A stretch of DNA of 18,530 nucleotides, taken from positions 1 through 18,530 of the forward strand of contig JAEWBI010000051.1 of assembly GCA_023391185.1 (NCBI GenBank), given 5' to 3'. Origin of the DNA: Bacillota bacterium (GTDB taxonomy: Bacteria; Bacillota_I; Bacilli_A; RF39; UBA660). Shown piece after piece: positions 14,693 through 18,530 of the stretch; the first letter of the stretch is position 1; every line of letters begins with the position of its first letter. A program made the translations under genes and the position numbers. The notes beneath the pieces are model-generated. The model made no database searches. It was given only the letters and a program-made list of their open reading frames with translations, and had not been told where the DNA came from.

Positions 14693-15082
14693 ATGGATTT
14701 TAATGAAGAAGATAAGAAAAAAATAAAAATTGCTTCTATTATTATAGGTATATCTATTATTATAAGTATCATTTCTCTATTCGTTGATAATAATGGCAAT
14801 AGTAAAATGAATAATATAGCTAAAGAACTTGGAAAAAATTATTATAAGACCAGTCTTTATGATACATTAAAAACAAATGGAACAAGTTTGCTAAGTCTTT
14901 TTAAAGATGATGGATATAAGGTTAATTTACAAACACTACTTGAAGATAATAAAGATTATGTTTCATATTTTGTTAGTGATGATAAAGCGTGTAACTTAGA
15001 AGATAGTTATATAGTTATTTATCCTAAGAAACCTTATAAAGAGGGTAATTATAAAGTAAAAACTTATTTAGATTGCGAGTAG
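14693..15082 (+). CDS. A1: small single-pass membrane protein, paralogue of A2
   Basis: 129 aa, ATG 14693 with AGGAGTG six bases upstream. Unrecognised family. A charged cytosolic N-terminus (about 12 residues) is followed by one very hydrophobic isoleucine-rich helix (about 13-30), then an extracytoplasmic domain of about 95 residues. It is clearly related to the A2 protein (15912-16394): both have a YY..Y..L stretch, a LxTLLED or LRTFLEN segment, and a pair of cysteines at the end (CNLEDSYIVIYPKKPY... DCE here; CDVDYTYVKIYSVYPY... DCE in A2), likely forming a disulfide outside the cell. The stop TAG replaces the TGG found at the same place in A2 (DCEW), so A1 ends where A2 continues another 32 residues. 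Immediately followed by B1, whose start is five bases after this stop. Confidence 0.8.
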   Translation: MDFNEEDKKKIKIASIIIGISIIISIISLFVDNNGNSKMNNIAKELGKNYYKTSLYDTLKTNGTSLLSLFKDDGYKVNLQTLLEDNKDYVSYFVSDDKACNLEDSYIVIYPKKPYKEGNYKVKTYLDCE

Positions 15083-15087
15083 ATAAT

Positions 15088-15828
15088 ATGAGAAATAAAT
15101 TATTTATATTTGGTTTTATATTGTTTATGTTATTTATTGGAATAGATAAAATAAATGCTGCTTCTTGTGATAAATATGGCTGTGCTTCATGTATTTATAA
15201 AATTAGTAATTATGATGTAAAATATGACATTACTAGTAATGGTAATGACATAACTGTTAATTTTGATACAAAAAAAACAGACGATATTAAAGGTGATTAC
15301 AAATTCACTAATAACTTAGAAAACGCTTCTTTTAAAAGCGGTGATGAAATAGTATGTCCTTCTAATATATATGTAGTATATGGAATGAGCGGAACTAAAA
15401 TCACAGCTAAATTATATAGTGAAAGTAAAGAAAATAGTATTAAAGCAGTTTTATCAGAAACTTCAACAGATAATAACAAAACAATAACTGGTGGGGTTAG
15501 TAAAAATACTAATTCTAACGGTACTATTCTTAATGATAATCAAGAAAGATGTTCTATTTTTTCCAGTGATTTTATTGAATTTATGCAACTAATGTTAGAT
15601 TATATTAGAATAGCTGGATTAGTTCTAGCAGTAGTTCTTAGTATAATGGATTACACCAAAGCAATATTTGGTAGTGATGATAAAAGTAATGAGAAAGCCA
15701 ACAAACGTTTTGCAACTAGATTAATAGTATTAGCTTTATTGTTTTTAATACCAGCAGTAATTAATTTTGTTTTGAATTTATTTAATATTCAAGGTTCTGG
15801 GGATAATGGAACATGTGGTATATACTAA
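15088..15828 (+). CDS. B1: signal-peptide protein with VirB2/TrbC-like C-terminal helices
   Basis: 246 aa from ATG 15088; an in-frame TTG at 15073 lacks a Shine-Dalgarno and would disrupt the signal. The N-terminus MRNKLFIFGFILFMLFIG with NAAS after it is a signal peptide (cleavage near residue 24). The mature part starts with three cysteines in CDKYGCASC, then a short beta-rich ectodomain to about residue 155. Then comes Cys in ERCSIFSS and two helices: YIRIAGLVLAVVLS to IMDY, a basic loop KSNEKANKRFATR that is expected inside the cell, and LALLFLIPAVINFVLNLF, ending GTCGIY. The hairpin with termini outside resembles VirB2/TrbC pilin topology; the family call is by topology and pattern, not search. 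The homologous helices in B2 are 50/63 identical over 63 ungapped residues. Confidence 0.75.
   Translation: MRNKLFIFGFILFMLFIGIDKINAASCDKYGCASCIYKISNYDVKYDITSNGNDITVNFDTKKTDDIKGDYKFTNNLENASFKSGDEIVCPSNIYVVYGMSGTKITAKLYSESKENSIKAVLSETSTDNNKTITGGVSKNTNSNGTILNDNQERCSIFSSDFIEFMQLMLDYIRIAGLVLAVVLSIMDYTKAIFGSDDKSNEKANKRFATRLIVLALLFLIPAVINFVLNLFNIQGSGDNGTCGIY
15601..15789 (+). repeat. Duplicated C-terminal segment, copy 1 (in B1)
   Basis: 189 bases encoding 63 residues that align without gaps to 17872-18060 in B2 with 50 identical residues. The protein ends (GTCGI) also match. Confidence 0.9.
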
Positions 15829-15833
15829 AAAAG

Positions 15834-15860
15834 AAAAGATAATGTAAACTATCTTTTTTT
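15834..15860 (+). terminator. Terminator of A-B unit 1
   Basis: An 8-bp stem AAAAGATA/TATCTTTT (15834-15841, 15850-15857) with an 8-base loop is followed by a T run. Confidence 0.85.
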
Positions 15861-15873
15861 TGTTATTTTATTA

Positions 15874-15882
15874 TGCTATAAT
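15874..15882 (+). promoter_or_regulatory. Extended -10 of A-B unit 2
   Basis: TGCTATAAT, 29 bases before ATG 15912, the same distance as in unit 1. No good -35. Confidence 0.6.
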
Positions 15883-15911
15883 TTAGTTAGTAAAATAGTG
15901 AGGTAGATTAT

Positions 15912-16394
15912 ATGAGAGATTTTTATGAGGCAAATAAGGGTGCCTTAAAAACGGCAATTATAATGATTCTAATAACAATTATTATTTTAATTATTACAAG
16001 TTTTATGGATAATAACTCAAAAACAAAAACGCCAAAAGAAGCTTTAGAGGCACTAGCAGTATTATATTATGAAAATGAATTTTACCCAAGTTTAGATCAA
16101 ATGGATTTAGAATCTAAAACATCTCTATTAGAAAAGTATTCTAAATCAGGATTAAAAATATCATTGCGAACATTTCTAGAAAATGTTACGGATATTAATG
16201 GAGAAATATTCTTTAACGCTAAGAAAAAAGTAAATTGTGATGTAGATTATACATATGTAAAAATATATTCGGTTTATCCATATGCTAAGTCAGACCATAA
16301 AGTTGAAGTTACTACTGACTGCGAGTGGAATGTTGCTACTAAAGTAGACAATGCAGATAAAAAAACAAATTTAAATGGTTATGAGACAGAGTAG
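15912..16394 (+). CDS. A2: small single-pass membrane protein, paralogue of A1
   Basis: 160 aa, ATG 15912 with AGGT seven bases upstream. Same plan as A1: short N-terminus, one hydrophobic helix (about 13-30), an ectodomain with LLEKYSKSGLKISLRTFLEN and two cysteines (VNCDVDYTYVKIY, VTTDCEW). It then has a 32-residue polar tail (WNVATKVDNADKK...) that A1 lacks because A1 has TAG where A2 has TGG. B2 begins 13 bases after this stop, so the two are expected to be made together. Function unknown; a bitopic partner or chaperone of the B protein is a guess from gene pairing. Confidence 0.8.
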   Translation: MRDFYEANKGALKTAIIMILITIIILIITSFMDNNSKTKTPKEALEALAVLYYENEFYPSLDQMDLESKTSLLEKYSKSGLKISLRTFLENVTDINGEIFFNAKKKVNCDVDYTYVKIYSVYPYAKSDHKVEVTTDCEWNVATKVDNADKKTNLNGYETE

Positions 16395-16407
16395 TGGGGG
16401 AAATAAA

Positions 16408-18099
16408 ATGAAAAAAATTATTACGACTTTAATCTTTATTATGTCAATGATTTTTATTGGTACATACAAGGTTGATGCAGCAAGTAGTGTAGATTTTTAT
16501 ACTGAATGTAACTATAAATATACACTTAATGCTGACCAGTCAAAAACTGGCGATAATATAACTTTATATTATAGTGGGATGAATGATAGTGATGGCGATG
16601 AGATAGGATTAGTCGCATTTGGAACTGAGTATGGCTATGTAATGGATTATTCATATACTAATGAAGGATTCTTCACATTTGGAACTGAAGACTATACTGG
16701 AACATGGTTTAAGTTTTCTAATGGTGAAACAAGTTCACCTATAACAAGTTTTAAATCTAATTATACTGCGACAGGACAATGTCCAAAATATTTATATGCA
16801 GAGTTTACCAGTGAAAGCTGGGGAAAAAAGTATTATAAAATGATGTTTTCTAATACAAAACCAGATATATGTGTTGCTGGAGATGCAAAATGTAAGATTT
16901 TAGGTGAATCTTCTGGCACAGTTAAAAAAATAACATATTATGAAGGCGAAGAATTATGGGAAGAAACATATTCTGGAAAAAATACTTGCGATAATTTACA
17001 TGTTAAAATTTATATAGCTGGTAAACAGTTTAAAACAGATTATGAAAATGCCTTAGGATCTAGTTATACTTCTCTAGCGGTTACTGGAGAGGCAGTAAAA
17101 AATGTTGATTTTGGAGATATATACAACATTGTTAACGGGAACAATCCGGATATATATATAAATCCTAAAGAAGGTGGCGGAGGCCAAAAACAAGGTGTAT
17201 CATTTGGTACTCCCATGGGAGATACTTATTGCCACATAACTGATGGAATGCCTACACTTACTAAAAGCTGTTCAACATACGATTCTTTATCATCAACAAT
17301 AAGTAGTAAAATGGATATTGCTTTTGCATCATCAAAAAGTATTGATGATGTGGCTGCAAAGTATTTAAGTACAAACCCTCAAAATGGTAGTTATTCTGTT
17401 AAATCATACTCAACTGAAAAAGATGCTACTAAACTTGCTAATATAGCAACAGAAATTAATACTGCATTAACAACTTCTACATTTTTAACTACATCAACTG
17501 AGTTTATTAATTATTTAACAGGCTTGTCAACTGATGATACATTATGTCAAGAAGCAAAAGAAAAAGTTTTGTCTATGATTGATACTTATACTGATTACAA
17601 TACTAATAGAGCTGATGTAATAGATAAGTTAAAGGAAACGCTTTCTAATATTAAATCAAGATTAGAAAGTATGAAAGAAACTGATAAAGCCGATGCTATT
17701 GATGATTATATTGAAAACGCTGATGCGCTAGCAGCAGAAATTAAGACAGTATCTGTTCAGGCAAGAAATAGTTATTTAAATGGTACTGATTTTAAAATTG
17801 GAGATATTGAAGGTGCTACATGTAACATAATATCAGCTGACTTACAAAAATTTTTACAAACTATTATTGATTATATTAGAATTGCTGGTATAACACTTGC
17901 TGTTGTACTAGGAATACTTGATTATATAAAAGTAATATTTGGTAGTGATGATAAGTCAATGGCTAAAGCAAATAAGAATTTTGCAACAAGACTAATTGCA
18001 GTAGCATTATTATTCTTAATACCAGCAGTTTTAAATTTTGTTTTAGGATTATTTAATATTCTAGGAACAGGAGATGCCGGTACTTGTGGTATAAAATAA
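16408..18099 (+). CDS. B2: large signal-peptide protein with VirB2/TrbC-like C-terminal helices
   Basis: 563 aa from ATG 16408, preceded by GGGGGA at 16396-16401; an upstream ATG at 16375 overlaps A2 and lacks a signal peptide. The N-terminus MKKIITTLIFIMSMIFIG with DAAS after it is a signal peptide (cleavage near residue 24). The first ectodomain part (to about 300) is Gly, Tyr and Ser rich with scattered cysteines. The second part (about 300-470) is helical and charged, coiled-coil-like (around KETLSNIKSRLESMKETDK). The end repeats B1: CNIISADLQKF, YIRIAGITLAVVLG helix, basic loop KANKNFATR, LIAVALLFLIPAV helix, GTCGIK. The ectodomain does not visibly align with B1, so only the C-terminal anchor is conserved. 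A terminator follows the stop. Confidence 0.75.
   Translation: MKKIITTLIFIMSMIFIGTYKVDAASSVDFYTECNYKYTLNADQSKTGDNITLYYSGMNDSDGDEIGLVAFGTEYGYVMDYSYTNEGFFTFGTEDYTGTWFKFSNGETSSPITSFKSNYTATGQCPKYLYAEFTSESWGKKYYKMMFSNTKPDICVAGDAKCKILGESSGTVKKITYYEGEELWEETYSGKNTCDNLHVKIYIAGKQFKTDYENALGSSYTSLAVTGEAVKNVDFGDIYNIVNGNNPDIYINPKEGGGGQKQGVSFGTPMGDTYCHITDGMPTLTKSCSTYDSLSSTISSKMDIAFASSKSIDDVAAKYLSTNPQNGSYSVKSYSTEKDATKLANIATEINTALTTSTFLTTSTEFINYLTGLSTDDTLCQEAKEKVLSMIDTYTDYNTNRADVIDKLKETLSNIKSRLESMKETDKADAIDDYIENADALAAEIKTVSVQARNSYLNGTDFKIGDIEGATCNIISADLQKFLQTIIDYIRIAGITLAVVLGILDYIKVIFGSDDKSMAKANKNFATRLIAVALLFLIPAVLNFVLGLFNILGTGDAGTCGIK
17872..18060 (+). repeat. Duplicated C-terminal segment, copy 2 (in B2)
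   Basis: Partner of 15601-15789. Equal length, no indel; DNA is also strikingly similar, for example the bases coding IFGSDDK and LIPAV. Confidence 0.9.
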
Positions 18100-18127
18100 A
18101 CTAAAAGTTAAACTTTTAGTTTTTTTT
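18098..18127 (+). terminator. Terminator of A-B unit 2
   Basis: A perfect 11-bp stem AAACTAAAAGT/ACTTTTAGTTT (18098-18108, 18112-18122) with a TAA loop is followed by a T run. Confidence 0.92.
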
Positions 18128-18134
18128 ACTTAAT

Positions 18135-18159
18135 TATAATACTTGATATTAAGTATAAT
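18135..18159 (+). promoter_or_regulatory. Candidate promoter of the M23 peptidase gene
   Basis: Two TATAAT boxes (18135-18140, 18154-18159) lie upstream of ATG 18175. An inverted repeat ATACTT/AAGTAT (18139-18144, 18151-18156) overlaps them. -35 unclear. Confidence 0.4.
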
Positions 18160-18174
18160 ATAATAGGTGATAGA

Positions 18175-18530
18175 ATGAAAGTTTTAAAAAATTATAATGA
18201 AGTATTAACACAGGGCTATAACGCTGTTAGTCACTATGGAATAGATGTCGTAGGTAATAACAATAATGTCCATGTTTTAGATTATATTACGGCTTATGAA
18301 TCTGGAGTAATTGAAGATATAAGAAATAATTCTACTGGTTTCGAAGAAAATGGCAGCTATGGTAATTATCTTTTAATAAATCATGAGAACGGTTATAAAA
18401 CAAGGTATGCTCACCTTGCTTATAATACACTAACTGTTTCAAAAGGGGATAGGGTAACAAAAGGTCAAATTATAGGTTATATGGGTGCAACTGGTTATGC
18501 CTTTGGTGGCCATTTACATTTTGAACTAAT
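18175..18530 (+). CDS. M23 (LytM-type) peptidase, 3' end outside window
   Basis: The first 118 residues of a metallopeptidase, ATG 18175 with AGGTG at 18165-18169. Zinc ligands are complete: His20 and Asp24 in HYGIDV, and His115 in GGHLHFEL, with the typical YAHL and KGQIIGYMGATG elements between. M23 peptidases cut peptide crossbridges of peptidoglycan. Unlike most secreted members it has no signal peptide; the catalytic domain starts almost at residue 1. A targeting or anchoring domain may lie beyond the window, or export could need a partner, as for phage-type lysins. Its position right after the two A-B units suggests cell-wall remodelling for that surface system. Confidence 0.9.
   Translation, partial: MKVLKNYNEVLTQGYNAVSHYGIDVVGNNNNVHVLDYITAYESGVIEDIRNNSTGFEENGSYGNYLLINHENGYKTRYAHLAYNTLTVSKGDRVTKGQIIGYMGATGYAFGGHLHFEL

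Noticed and set aside
1..18530. TGA read as tryptophan
   Set aside because: All genes are intact under the standard code with TGG for Trp, and the DedA break is a frameshift, not an in-frame TGA.
14693..18530. Prophage holin-lysin module
   Set aside because: The B proteins have signal peptides and large ectodomains, each unit has its own promoter and terminator, and no phage structural gene is in the window; kept only as an alternative.

Overview
The window is very AT-rich, has standard-code genes with strong Shine-Dalgarno sites, and terminates most transcripts with U-tract hairpins. All 17 genes whose stops are inside the window end in TAA or TAG. Together with a type IV prepilin and membrane proteins typical of low-GC Gram-positives, this suggests a gut-type Bacillota lineage (RF39, Erysipelotrichia or uncultured Bacilli-like). 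That placement is inference from composition and gene style, not a taxonomic match.

Layout. 1-1834: 3' part of an ABC ATPase and its NatB-like permease. 2095-3152: a P-loop-fold protein with a destroyed Walker A, convergent with a small two-helix membrane protein; the two share one bidirectional terminator. 3288-3935 (-): YfbR-like HD phosphohydrolase. 4126-5321: operon of a membrane-anchored SGNH esterase and a nucleoside 2-deoxyribosyltransferase-like protein. 5425-5500 (-): tRNA-Arg(CCU). 5562-6193 (-): DedA membrane protein split by a one-base frameshift. 6316-6831 (-): second HD-domain protein. 7060-8664: pyrG (CTP synthase) behind a leader hairpin that looks like an attenuator. 8727-11499: GT-C type membrane glycosyltransferase plus GT2 polyprenyl-phosphate sugar synthase. 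11647-14520: a very large type IV prepilin-like surface protein with repeated Ig-like domains.

14693-18099 is the most unusual part: two consecutive transcription units of the same design. Each has a small single-pass membrane protein (A) followed by a signal-peptide protein (B) whose last ~85 residues form a two-helix domain resembling TrbC/VirB2 pilins. The C-terminal helical pair is 50/63 identical between copies without gaps, while the ectodomains do not visibly align. An M23 peptidase begins right after (18175) and runs off the window. Prepilin adhesin, two A-B units and a peptidoglycan peptidase together suggest a cell-surface assembly or secretion locus not matching any named system I know; its function is unknown.

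Most promoters carry an extended -10 of the form TGnTATAAT with weak -35 elements, and most transcription units are one or two genes long, bounded by their own promoter and intrinsic terminator. No insertion sequence, CRISPR array or phage integration site was seen. No intergenic stretch exceeds 300 bases.
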